From JALYNX01 sp963724825 (GTDB lineage: Bacteria > Actinomycetota > Acidimicrobiia > Spongiisociales > ZC4RG35): 64,000 bases of DNA. Below are positions 36,945-47,582 of the stretch, in pieces. Location of the stretch: contig CAVRWT010000003.1 in the NCBI GenBank assembly GCA_963724825.1, positions 186,001 to 250,000 of the forward strand, given 5' to 3'. Made by a program: the position numbers and the translations under genes. The notes beneath the pieces were generated by a model. It saw nothing but the letters and a program-made list of their open reading frames with translations. It did no database searches and was not told where the DNA came from. Position 1 is the stretch's first letter. Every line of letters begins with the position of its first letter.

Positions 36945-39831
36945 ATGGGCAGCCGGATCGCTCCGGATGGGGGCACGCGTTTCTTCGTTTCGCTACTAGT
37001 CATCGCACTGGTGGCATCAATGGTCCAATTCGTGGCGGTGGCACCGGCCTCCGCAGTGGCCGGAGATCTCGGCCCAACCATCGTTCCTGGGACCAGCACC
37101 GCTGCCCTTGAAGACGAGGACGGGCAATGGGATACCAAGAACCAACACCGTTCCTGGTTCGTGGAGAACCGCTGGGACGCCATTCTCCCGATGAAGTCCG
37201 TCGCCAACGGCGGGGTTGCCTCCGTCGAATCGGCATGGTGGATAGTGAGAAGGCGATCCCCGAAGCCTTCGGGAATCAACCGATCACCACCGGCGGCGCT
37301 GAGGTCAGCGCCGCCCCCACCCACCGCCCGGACGTCTTCTGGGACGACACCGCAAACACTCTCTACATTCTTATGAGCGGCGCCGCCACCACCACCCTCT
37401 ACGTCTACACCTACGACGACGGTACCGACACCTACACCTTCTCCCACAGCTCCGACGTCCCCGATTTCGAGGCGTCCAACTCCCGGGCCGCGATCTTCAA
37501 GGACAGCAACGGCGACCTCTGGGCATCGAAGATGGATGGTGGCGGCCTTGACGTCAGTCGCTCCGGTGACAACGGGGTGTCCTGGTTGACGCCAGTCACC
37601 CTGACCTTGCCGGTGGACGAGGGTCAGACCGCGATCACCGAGGTTGGCGGCACCCTGGCCGTAGCCGCTGCCGAGAACGGAGATGGGCTCGACGTCGCCG
37701 AGGCCGGCCGCTTCTCCAAATACCTCTTCTACACCCTGCCGCTGGCTCAGGCCGCCAACTTTGCCAATGTCATCTACGGGACCGGGACCCTCACATTTAC
37801 CGGTGTCGTCACGCCCGGTGAGACCGTGACCATCGGCTCTCGCACCTACCAGTTCGTCGCCACCATGGTCGGGGCGGTCGAGAACGACGTCCTAATCGGG
37901 GGCAACGCTCGAGCGAATCTGGCGTTGGCGATCAACCACGAGGGAACGCCCGGACTGCAGTACCACGCCGACACCGAAGCCCATCCCGACGTGTTCGCCG
38001 AGGACACGGGGACACTGCTCCTCACCGCCAAGGCGTCGGGCACGGAGGGGAACGTCGCTACCACAGAGACCATGGTCAATGGCGCTTTCGGGGCGGCGAC
38101 CCTCACCGGCGGCGCCTCGACATGGACTCGAGAGAACGTCCCCCTCGCCCAGATCGGTGTCGACCCCGACCAACGTGGCCGTGTATCACGCTGATGACGA
38201 GATCAGTCTGGTGCGGAGCGACCGACATCTACATAGCCACCGAGACCTCACGCACTTGCACCGGAGCCGGCTGTGGCAACTCGGGGTACTTCACGTCAAA
38301 CCCACAGGTGATCCTGTACAAGCGGACCTCGGCGGGGGTGTGGACTCAGCACAACGTGAAGCTGGATCAAGCCAGCTCGACGCTGGACCGCAAGCGTCCG
38401 GTAGTGACCATTCTCGACACCAACCTCTACATCTTCTCGATCGACAACAACCGGACCAACAGCGCCTACTGGGTCAGATCACTCACCACCGCCCTTCCCA
38501 CGGGGTCATGGGGAGGGACCAACGGGTTCGCCTTCAACACTCAGTTCGAATCGTTTCCGAAACAACATCCTCCCCCGGGACCCGGTGACTACCGCTCAGC
38601 GGCTCCCGGTCCTGATCGACTGGGCCAACGAGGATCCGAGTCAGGACGCCACCATTTGGCAAACCAGCTTCCCCAACTCGGGCAACCAGGTGCCCGGCGT
38701 GTTCGCCGGTGAGGACAAGACGGTCAACCTGACACCGGCCACCAGTCTCGGCGGTGTTGTCACCAACGACGGCTGGGCGGTGCGGTGACCTCGCAATGGA
38801 CTGTGGTCTCCGTTCCTCCCACAGGATCGGCAATCATCACCAACCCGGCGAGCCCGACCTCGACCGTGTCCTTCACCCTGAGCGGGGTATACGTGTTGCG
38901 TCTCACGGCGACCGAGACCGTGGCGAACACGCTGACCAACTCCGACGACGTGACGATCAACGTGACCGGGATCAACAACACCCCACCGACAGTCTCGGTG
39001 GCCGAGCCTGACAACGGCGACAGCGCCACGCCGGGCTCGGTGGTGTTGTTCCAGGCCACAGCCAGCGACCCCCAGGATGGTGATATCTTCAGGTGCCATC
39101 GTGTGGACCTCGAGTCGCGACGGAGTCATCGGGTTCGGTGGATCCTTCGCCGAAGACCAATCTCAGCACCGGAGTCCACGTCATCAAGGCCACCGTCTCC
39201 GATGGTGAGTTCTCGGTGTCCTCGCCGAACATATCCCTGACCATTGGGACCGGTGGCGGCGGAGGAGGTGGCGGTGGTGGCACGCCGGACAACCCGTTCA
39301 TCGACGATGACGGCAACGTGTTCGAGAACGCCATCGAATGGCTTTATGCGCAGGGGATCACCCAGGGATGCAACCCTCCCACCAACAACAGGTTCTGCCC
39401 CAACGACTTCGTGACCCGGGGACAGATGGCCGCCTTCCTGGTTCGAGCCCTGCACTACACGGCAGGGGGCAACACCAATTACTTCGTCGATGACAACGGG
39501 AACGTCTTCGAAGGCGCGATCAACAAGCTGCGCACCGCGGGCGTGACCCTGGGCTGCAACCCCCCGACCAACAACCGGTACTGCCCCAACGACTTCGTGA
39601 CCCGGGGACAGATGGCCGCCTTCCTGGTCCGGGCCTTTGGCTACTCGGCCGGTGGGAGCACCAACTACTTCATCGATGACAACGGAAGCGTGTTCGAGAC
39701 CGCCATCAACCGGTTGCGCACCGCGAGTAACCCAGGGCTGCAACCCGCCAGCCAACAACCGGTACTGCCCCACTGCCAATGTCACCAGGGGCCAGATGGC
39801 CGCCTTCCTGAAGCGGGCACTCGGTGGTTAG
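36945..39831 (+). pseudogene. Large secreted protein: BNR-like repeats, PKD-like domain, three Cys-SLH-like repeats; multiple frameshifts
   Basis: From ATG 36945 (GGGAGA upstream) a signal peptide (FFVSLLVIALVASMVQ..APASA) leads to 'QHRSWFVENRWDAILPMKS', then BNR/sialidase-like blades ('RPDVFWDDTANTLYILMSG', 'SNSRAAIFKDSNGDLWASKM'). An inserted module 37780-38110 looks phage-structural. Next come 'YLFYT..', 'DIYIATETSR', 'VLIDWANEDPSQDATIWQ', a PKD/Ig-like region ('SGVYVLRLTATETV', 'TPPTVSVAEP'), a ten-glycine linker, and three repeats of about 60 residues (39286-39831) ending AAFLKRALGG. Frame switches near 37230, 38162, 38200, 38558, 38785, 39090 and 39728. Displayed on the cell surface by the tail, by inference. 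Confidence 0.72.
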
Positions 39832-39886
39832 AGCTCGGATCTGATCATCGAGTGCCCGTACACGGGCTAGAGAGGGGAAACAGGGG

Positions 39887-42219
39887 ATGTTTGGGAGGAT
39901 GAGGCGGCGGCTGACGCTGGTCGGGTTGGCGTGTTCATTGGTGGTGACCGGAGCGCTCCCCGGTGGCCTCGGGATTGCACTGGCGATCGACGATCCGGCC
40001 GATTTGGTGCAGGTGGTCGACACCACGACTGCTTTCACTCCGAGTTCGCCCGGGCCGGCGGATGGCGTGTCGACCGGCACATGACGGCTTGAACGCAAGC
40101 CTGATCGTGGTCGACTCCGATACGACCACCCGGGGACCTTCTTCGTTCGACCTCACCACCGGTCTCATCCGCTACACCAGCGACCCCGCTCTTGGCGGGG
40201 TCAACCATGACGCCACAGGGTGTCGCCTATGACAGTGCGAGCGGGACTCTGTTCATTTCCAGCGGCAGCAGTTCGACGTCTTCCTTTTCCACGCCGGGAC
40301 AGATCGAAGATTCGACACCGGCGACGACAGCGCCGTGACCCAGATCAAGTCGGCAGTGACACGGAGGACCCGGCCTTCAATCCCGACAATGGTCATCTCT
40401 GGTTCTGGACGGTGAGACCGGAACCGTTCTATGACATCGACCCCGTCGTGAACGGATTTGGTGATCTAGACGACACGATCACTCCGTTTTCCATACCTCA
40501 GGATGACGACGGCAACCTTCCCGGGACTGGGAAGGGCTTGCCTACGACCCGGTCAGTCACAACCTGATCGCCGGCGCCAAGTTCAACAACCAAATCATCT
40601 TCGAGTTCACCACCGCCGGGGTCTACGTCCAGCAACACGACACCTCGAGCCTCGGCGATCTGCAACAGATATCGGGTCTCGGCGCCCAACCCGAAACCGA
40701 CCCGTACCCGGTCACGTACTGGATCGCCGACCGAGGGGTCGAGGGCTCTGTTCAAGATGGCAAGCTCTTTCGAGTCACCTTTGGCCCAGCTCCGGTCCTG
40801 CCCCCGGCCCCGCCGGTGCTGACAACGATTCCCCCGATCCCGGCAGTCAACGAGGGGACACTGGTCACTTTCGACGCCAACGCCACCGACCCGAACATCG
40901 CTGACACGTTGACCTTCTCCATCCATCCCACGCTCCCGGGGTCACCCCCCGGCGCGACGATCAACGCCACCACCGGAGTGTTCACCTGGACCCCGACCGA
41001 GGCCCAAGGGCCTGGGTCCGGCGCCTACATAATCAGAGTGGTCGTCAGCGATGGCGCCGAGACGGACTTCCAGGATGTGTCGATCACTGTCAACGAGGTC
41101 AACTCGCCGCCGGTGATCACCGGCGGCCCCTTCACTCCACTCCACGGTGAGGGGGAGGCAGTCACCTTTGACATGCACGGCACCGACTCCGATCTCCCGG
41201 CACAAACCAAGACCTGGAGCGCCACTGGGCTGCCTCCAGGGCTGGGGATCAACACTGCCACCGGGCGGATCTCGGGAACCGTGAGTGCCGGCGCCACTTC
41301 TGGTTCGCCGTACTCGGTGCAGGTCACGCTCTCCGATGGAATCGCCCAGGACATCGAGAACTTCGATTGGACGATCCAGAACACCAATCCACACGCCCCA
41401 GTGTTGAACCCCATCAGCAACAAGACCATCACCCAGGGTTCGGCGTTGACCTTGAAAGCGACCGCCAGCGATGCGGATAGTGGCCAGACTCTGACGTTCT
41501 CGCTGGTGAACCCACCCGGCGGGGCCACCATCTCGAGCAACGGCAATTTCAGCTGGACTCCAAGTCAGGCCGGCAACTACCAGGTGACAGTGAAGGTGAC
41601 CGACAACGGAAGTCCGGCCCGGAGCGACAGCAGGACATTCACGGTGACCGTTCAGGCCCAGCCTCCAGTGAATATCAACCCGTTCGTCGATGACGACGGA
41701 AGCGTTTTCGAGAACTCGATCGAGTGGCTCGACTCCCAGGGAATTACCTCTGGATGCAACCCCCCAATGAATGATCGCTTCTGCCCCGATGACTACGTGA
41801 CCAGGGGCCAGATGGCCGCCTTCCTGGTCCGGGCACTCCACTACAGCGACGGGGGCAACGTCAACTACTTCATCGACGACAACGGTCACGTCTTCGAGAA
41901 CGCGATCAATCGGCTGCGCACCGCTGGGGTGACCCAGGGATGCAACCCACCGACCAACAACCGCTACTGCCCCAATGCTTTCGTCACCCGGGGACAGATG
42001 GCAGCGTTCCTGGTCCGGGCGTTCGAGTACACCGCTGGGGGGAGCACCAACTACTTCATCGATGACAACGGGAACGTGTTCGAATCGGCCATCAACCGAT
42101 TGAGGACAGCCGGGGTCACTCTCGGTTGCAACCCCCCTGTCAATGACCGGTACTGCCCCAATGCCTTGGTCACCCACGGACAGATGGCGGCCTTCCTAAA
42201 GCGCGCCCTCGACGGTTGA
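39887..42219 (+). pseudogene. Secreted beta-propeller protein with Ig-like domains and three Cys-SLH-like repeats; N-terminal frameshifts
   Basis: ATG 39887 with signal peptide (LTLVGLACSLVVTGALPGG). The 40080-40780 part is a propeller of the esterase-like-phytase/SdiA-regulated type: 'ASLIVVDSDTTT', 'GVAYDSASGTLFISSG', 'EDPAFNPDNGHLWF', WEGLAYDPVSHNLIAG. It is cut by breaks near 40075, 40220, 40270, 40350, 40400 and 40530. From 40816 the frame is intact: two or three cadherin/He_PIG-like Ig domains ('PAVNEGTLVTFDANATDPN', 'SNGNFSWTPSQAGNYQVTVK') and three repeats at 41670-42219 ending AAFLKRALDG. Paralogous to the next protein. Confidence 0.75.
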
Positions 42220-43918
42220 CATGGGCCGTCGTGTGTAGGCGAGCTTTGGGGGGTGGGTCGGTTCTCGTCGTTCTTCTGGCCGGGCTGCTCCTGCTTGTCG
42301 GGACAGGCGTTGCCTGGGCGGACATCTCCGTTAGCCGATATCTCGAGGTCGAAGCCGATCAATGGGAGGTCTGGGCGCCCGGGCCTTCGGGGGTGGCTCG
42401 GAAAGACGCGAACACGATGTTCGTGGTCGACACCGACCGCAACAACTACGCGGAATGGGAAGACGACGGGATCAACCTCTGGGAGATCTCCATGACCGGG
42501 AGCGTGATACGAACCGGGGCACTCTCATTCCGCGAGCCCACCGGCGTCGACTTTGTGCCCGCCACAGGCACCCTGTATGTGTCTTCCGACAGCACGCGGG
42601 TGGTGTGTATGCCATAACCGCAGGTGGTGACGGCAATTTCGGGACCGGAGACGATGTCGAGCACCTCATAGACATAGGGAGCGGTGACGTCGAAGACCCC
42701 GTCTACGACCCAGTGTCCGGCGACCTCTTTGTACTGAACGGCGGCAACAGCGGAGTGATCTACCGGGTAGACCTGCCTTCTGAAAGTGTGCTTCCCAACC
42801 CGATCGAGCTGTCCGACTACGGGGCCGACTGGGAGGGCCTGGCACTGACCCCTGACGGGAATCTGTTGGCCGGCAACAACTTGGGCCAGGAGATTCATGT
42901 CTTCGACAAGGCGGGCAACCATCTCCAAGTGATCGACCTTGCGGGGATCAACGACGGCGAATCCGGTGGCGATGAGCTCATTCGCATCTCTGGACTTGGT
43001 GTGTCCACCCCTGGTGCGGGCGGTACCGGATACGACATCTGGGTCGCCGATCGTCAGGCGACATGCAACTGCGACGAGCCCGACAACATCGACGGACGGG
43101 TGTGGCGGCTCAGCACCGATGGGACACCGCCACCTCCGACTTCCACCTCCTCGTCCTCTTCGTCTTCCTCGTCGTCCTCCTCAAGCAGTAGTTCCTCTTC
43201 TAGTTCCAGCTCCAGCAGCGAGTTCGACCTCCAGTTCGACATCGTCCACGACGTCTTCAACCACATCGAGCACGACCTCGACCACGACCACCACAACGAT
43301 GCCGACCACGACAACCACCAACCCCGGCACGACCACAACTACCACCCAGCCCAGCGGCGGGGGTGGCGGGAGCAACCAGAACCCGTTCACCGATGACAAC
43401 GGGTCGGTCTTTGAGAACTCCATCGAGTGGCTGGCGGCCCAAGGGATCACGCAGGGTTGCAACCCACCGGCCAATACCAAGTTCTGCCCCAACGACCAGG
43501 TCACCCGAGGCCAGATGGCGACTTTCCTGGTCCGAGCCCTCGACTACCCGAGCACCAACAACGATTGGTTCATTGATGACCAGGGCATATCTTCGAAGGT
43601 GCGATCAACCGACTCCGTGAGGCCGGTGTGACCCAGGGTTGCAACCCGCCAGACAACAACCGCTTCTGCCCCAACACCTACGTGACACGTGGGCAGATGG
43701 CCGCCTTCATGGTTCGGGCCTTCGGCTATTCAGGTGGAGCCTCGACCAACTACTTCGTCGATGACAACGGCCACATCTTCGAAGGCGCCATCAACCGGCT
43801 TCGCACCGCCAAAGTGACCCTGGGCTGCAACCCGCCGGCCTACAACCGATACTGTCCCGACGAATACGTCACCAGGGGACAGATGGCGGCCTTTCTGAAA
43901 CGGGCCCTGGAGGGCTGA
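42216..43918 (+). pseudogene. Secreted beta-propeller protein with Ser/Thr-rich linker and three Cys-SLH-like repeats; frameshifted
   Basis: TTG 42216 overlaps the previous stop; GTG 42231 is an alternative. Signal peptide (SVLVVLLAGLLLLVGTGVAWA), then a propeller: 'MFVVDTDRNNYAEWEDDGIN', 'PTGVDFVPATGTLYVSSDST', and after a break near 42602 'EDPVYDPVSGDLFVLNGGNS', DWEGLALTPDGNLLAGNN. The linker holds about 27 consecutive serines (43150-43220), then after a further break a Ser/Thr run ending TTTTTTQPSGGGGGSNQ. Three repeats follow (43378-43918), broken once near 43590. Same WEGLA propeller as the protein before, with a different linker. Confidence 0.75.
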
Positions 43919-43951
43919 CCACCGGTCGCTGCCACCCGCCAGGAGTCACGC

Positions 43952-44938
43952 TTGGCCAGTCAAGACAAGAACCAGGACCTGCCGACTCTCGGGGTTGTCA
44001 TACCAACCATCGGTCAGCGGCTCGAGCTGAAACGGATGCTGGAGTCAGTCCTCGAACAGACTCGCCCCGTCCACGCGATACGGGTCGTCGTCGACGCGGC
44101 GGACACCTCGCTCGTCGAAGGCATCGTCTCCCAGCTCAGCGGCCAACTCGGCGCCACGGATATCGAGGTGCTCAGCACCGGTGCCAATCGTGAAGAAGGG
44201 GCGTATCTGGTCGAAACGGGCTACGGGTATGCGGTCAATCGCGGCCTCGAGCGTCTCGAGACCGATCTTGTCGCCTTCCTCGACGACGACGATGAGATCC
44301 GTCCGACCCACTTCGCCGGTTTGGAGGCGGCCCTCGATCCCACCGCAGGACGAGGTGTTGCCTACGCCCGGGTACTGATCCGCCCCACCAGCGGCAAGGA
44401 AAGATTGTTTCCCGAAGGCGAAATGCCCGAAGGCAAGATCGGCATCGAGCTTCTCATCGACCCCCAGGCAGTCCTGCTCCCGGCCACGCTCATACACCGC
44501 ACGGTGCTCGAGAAGACAGGCCCCCTCGATCAGACACTCGACCGTCTCGCCGACACCGACATGCTGGTCAGGCTGGGTCTCGCCACCCTTATCGCTGCGG
44601 TGGACGATCCGACGTACGTTTATTACCGGATCTCGCGCAGAGATGTGGTGAGCGAACGGGTGTTGACCGAGAGGTCCCGGCTGCTCCACAAACACCACAA
44701 CCACCTCAGCTGGCGTCAACGAGTGATGTTCTGGGACGTGCAGGCCCGGTCAACCCTCCGCTCGGGAATGGAAGAACTGGGCCGTGAGGCCGGACACGAG
44801 GTCGTATCGGCCTTCTGGCCAAACCCGCCAAGACTCCTGGTCGATTGGTACGTGGCCATCCGTCGCCGCCAGACCCCGAAATTCGTGACCTCAGCCGCCA
44901 AAAGATTCAACCGGCTTTTCTCGTTGAAAGGCAGATGA
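43952..44938 (+). CDS. Family 2 glycosyltransferase, intact
   Basis: 328 residues from TTG 43952. GT-A fold: LGVVIPTIGQRLELKRMLES, 'IRVVVDAADTS', and AFLDDDDEIRPTHFAG with the metal/donor DDDD near residues 108-111; 'LDQTLDRLADTDMLVRLG' supplies the catalytic-base region (ED/TD). No membrane segment. It follows the Ser/Thr-linker protein by 33 bases and is coupled by ATGA to the kinase-like gene, so it may glycosylate that protein or extend the wall glycan. Confidence 0.88.
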   Translation: MASQDKNQDLPTLGVVIPTIGQRLELKRMLESVLEQTRPVHAIRVVVDAADTSLVEGIVSQLSGQLGATDIEVLSTGANREEGAYLVETGYGYAVNRGLERLETDLVAFLDDDDEIRPTHFAGLEAALDPTAGRGVAYARVLIRPTSGKERLFPEGEMPEGKIGIELLIDPQAVLLPATLIHRTVLEKTGPLDQTLDRLADTDMLVRLGLATLIAAVDDPTYVYYRISRRDVVSERVLTERSRLLHKHHNHLSWRQRVMFWDVQARSTLRSGMEELGREAGHEVVSAFWPNPPRLLVDWYVAIRRRQTPKFVTSAAKRFNRLFSLKGR

Positions 44939-45893
44939 TCACAAGCCCAACCGACTTCAACGAGCTCCTGGTCGCCCTTCAAGAACAGTTCGCCTGGCCG
45001 AGAACACGCGGTGGCATACGAGGAAATCTCGACGTGGGAACGTGAGCGCTCGGGATCAATGTTCCACCGCCTACACGGCCTACCTGAAGGTCCCGATGTT
45101 GTAGTGAAAACAGTGCGTAGTTGGACAGCTCTCGAAGCTGAATCCACCTTCGAAGCCATGGTTGACCTGGCGGACACCCTCGATGAGGCAAGGATCGCCG
45201 GAGCCGAAGCGGTGCGACCCTTAGCCTGGTCCGGTGAGCCGCCGACGCTTGTCATGCCCTTTGTTGAAGGAATCGACTTGATTTCCCTCCTCCGCCAACC
45301 CGACCACCCGGCCTGGCGAAATGAGGTCGCGGTATGGCCGAGATCAGCCGGAGGAATGCTCGCCGCGTACCACACCAGGCATCGCGCTCCCGGGTCTGCC
45401 ACAGCAGCAGCCAGCGAAGTCAAAGATCTGGCAAACCGATTCCGGATCGGCCGGACCTTCGACGGGTCGACTGGAGCGACCGACTCGCAGGCTCGTACGG
45501 CGACTTCGGCCCCGGGAACCTCCACGCCTCCGTCGACGGCGATCTCTACCTGCTCGACCCACCCTGACCCCGACTCCGGGCCCCATACACCGTGACCTGG
45601 GGAATTTCATCTTCGAGCTGCGACGCCAACTCGCCGGACGGGGGTTCACTCCGAGCCCTCCGATCCCCGGAAATTTCGAACGGCTGTGCGATTCCTTCCT
45701 TCAGGGCTATTCCGATGCCCGGGGCTCGACCCTCGACGACACCGATCTGGCATTGATCGCGCTCTTCGAGCTGCGGCGCGCCGCCGGCATGGCCCGCAAG
45801 CGCTTTCCCAGGCGTCCCGGCGACGCCCTCTGGTTCGCACGCTCCGCAATGGCGAGCCGGCGTGAGGTGGTGGCGAGTCCAGATCATCCGTAG
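44935..45893 (+). pseudogene. Aminoglycoside-phosphotransferase/protein-kinase-fold protein, frameshifted
   Basis: ATG 44935 overlaps the glycosyltransferase stop. Pieces in order: 'MITSPTDFNELLVALQEQFA', break near 45010, 'YEEISTWERERSGSMFHRLH', VVVKTVRSWTALEAESTFEA (ATP-binding Lys), 'EPPTLVMPFVEGIDLISLLR', then in other frames GSYGDFGPGNLHASVDGDLY (catalytic-loop GDFxxxN) and LLDPP, and PIHRDLGNFIFELRRQL. At least three breaks. The kinase fold is recognisable; the acceptor may be a sugar or lipid carrier. Tail-to-tail overlap with the next, minus-strand gene. Confidence 0.65.
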
Positions 45894-47582
45894 AAGGGGG
45901 CAATCTCGGTTTCCAGTGCTCGTCACCAAGTAGCTGAAAAGCGGTGCCATCCGCGTTCTGAACCCGGAACACCGACGACCGCATGCCGAGTTCCCAGGTC
46001 GAAGTCCTCGGGCTGTAGGTCACAGTTCACGAAGTCGTAATGCGCCCGGGACGCGCTCCCGTCGTCGTCGGCCACCAGCACCGAACCGAAATCGCAGTTC
46101 ATGAATCGCACCGGCACCTCGGGTTGGGTGGCGTGCTTGTCGATGATCAGCGTGGCTCCGTTACTGGTGACGTTGGTCCAGGTCTGGGTGTCGGCCTCCC
46201 CCTGGGCGCTCTCGCTTCCCAGGGCGTGAGAGATGATGGCCACACCGTTCTCAAGGAGGGTCAGATCGTCGTACTGATAAGAGTTCTCGTAGGCCCCATG
46301 CTCGATGCCGGCCTTGCCGTTGTAGTACCCGACGAACCCTTGACGGGGTGGATCTCGGAGTTGTTCTGCCAGACAAACACCCCGTTCGAAAGATTGTTGT
46401 GACCGACGTTGTTCTCGAACTTCCAGACATCCCCGGCGCCTTCTGGCCAAATGAACCCGGAGCTCTCCGAGTCGGGCTCGCCGCGGACACCGACGGCAAC
46501 CGAGTTGCTCACGGTCATGTTCGAGCCGTTGCCGAGAAAGAACCCGGCGAGCCGAAACTTGTTGCCTTCGACGCCAAGGTCAACTCCGGCCACGACCGCC
46601 CTATCCCAGATCAGGTCGTCGGTGTCGTTGGTCGGATCGTCCTCCTCAGGCGGGGGGTCCCACCAGTAGGCCTCGTTGAGCACGTTGTAGGCGATCGTGT
46701 CGCGGAAGGTGATGCCGTGGGAGGCATGGGGGACGAAGGCGTGGTTCCCGGCGTCCCGGACCACCACACCTTCCACGATCGATCCCCGACTCCCCTCGCC
46801 CGCCATGTGGAAATGGAGCCCGTAACGACCGGTCGCGGTCGCTGTCGCCGAAATGTGGGGCCATGTAGCGGAGGGCGACGTAGCGGATGGTCTGGGGCTG
46901 GGTGGAGCGGAGGAAGACGTGGGCTGAAACCCTCCGGTGTCCCTTCGATCCGAACATTGCGGGTCAGGTTCATCAACTCAGTGGGGTAACCCAATTCATT
47001 GGGTGGCGGAGTCGATGTCACTTCCTGGAATACCAAGTAGTCGCCTTGAGTGTTGGGAGCGGCCATCACCTCATCGCCCTGCCACGACGGGTCGTATTCG
47101 TAGCCCCAGGCAGGTTTCTCTTCCCCCTCGAGATCCAACCGACCGTCTCCCATCACCCACAGCCCGACATCTGTAGGCACCGGGTCCATCCCGCCACCGA
47201 CGAAGGCCGAGTTGTCGACGCCCTGAAATATCAGTGCGTGCTCGATGTCGCCCGATGCCGGCTTCATCACCAGCTCCCCCAGAACCAACACGTTTCCAGA
47301 TGCGGTCAGCGTGATCGACTTGTTGGGGTCGAGCACCCAGGACTCGCCAGCGGGGACCGTGAAACCTTCGGGGTAATCCTGGTCGGCGCTGATCACGACT
47401 TGGGTGAGACCCGCTGTCCCCCCGCTGATCGATGTGGTCGACTGATGATCGTGCGAGGTGGTGGTTGAGCCTTGGACCTCGGTCGTCGATGTCGAAGTCG
47501 AATCGACCGCTCCCGAGGTGCAACCAACAACCACCATCAGCAAGGCGCCGATGACTGCTCGACCTTGGCGGTGTGACTTCAT
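45885..47582 (-). pseudogene. Lipoprotein with G8-like domain and right-handed beta-helix, frameshifted
   Basis: ATG 47582: MKSHRQGRAVIGALLMVVVG, then Cys is a lipoprotein signal; a Ser/Thr-rich spacer follows. 'VPAGESWVLDPNKSITLTAS' and 'GNVLVLGELVMKPASGDIEH' form a G8-like domain, 'FVGGGMDPVPTDVGLWVMGD' a further shared block, then beta-helix: 'GSRGSIVEGVVVRDAGNHAF', 'GITFRDTIAYNVLNEAYWWD', 'FKFENNVGHNN'-type coils and 'GIEHGAYENSYQYDDLTLLE'. Breaks near 46930, 46800, 46340 and 45990. It is a shorter twin of the gene at 47579-49885, without SLH-like repeats, and overlaps its stop. Fold resembles CEMIP/TMEM2-type carbohydrate-active proteins. Confidence 0.72.

Noticed and set aside
40942..42177. 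Minus-strand open frame of 411 codons
   Set aside because: Antisense to the Ig-like and SLH-like tail region of a surface protein; the repeats in it are only the complement of the real repeats.
43141..43220. Serine-coding tract as a slipped-strand contingency repeat
   Set aside because: Codons are mixed without a regular short unit, so phase variation by slippage is not indicated, although a frame break lies shortly after it.
39286..43918. Repeated DNA blocks considered as CRISPR or tandem repeat arrays
   Set aside because: The repeats are about 180 bases, in frame, and encode the Cys-SLH-like protein repeat. No short direct repeats with unique spacers were seen anywhere in the window.
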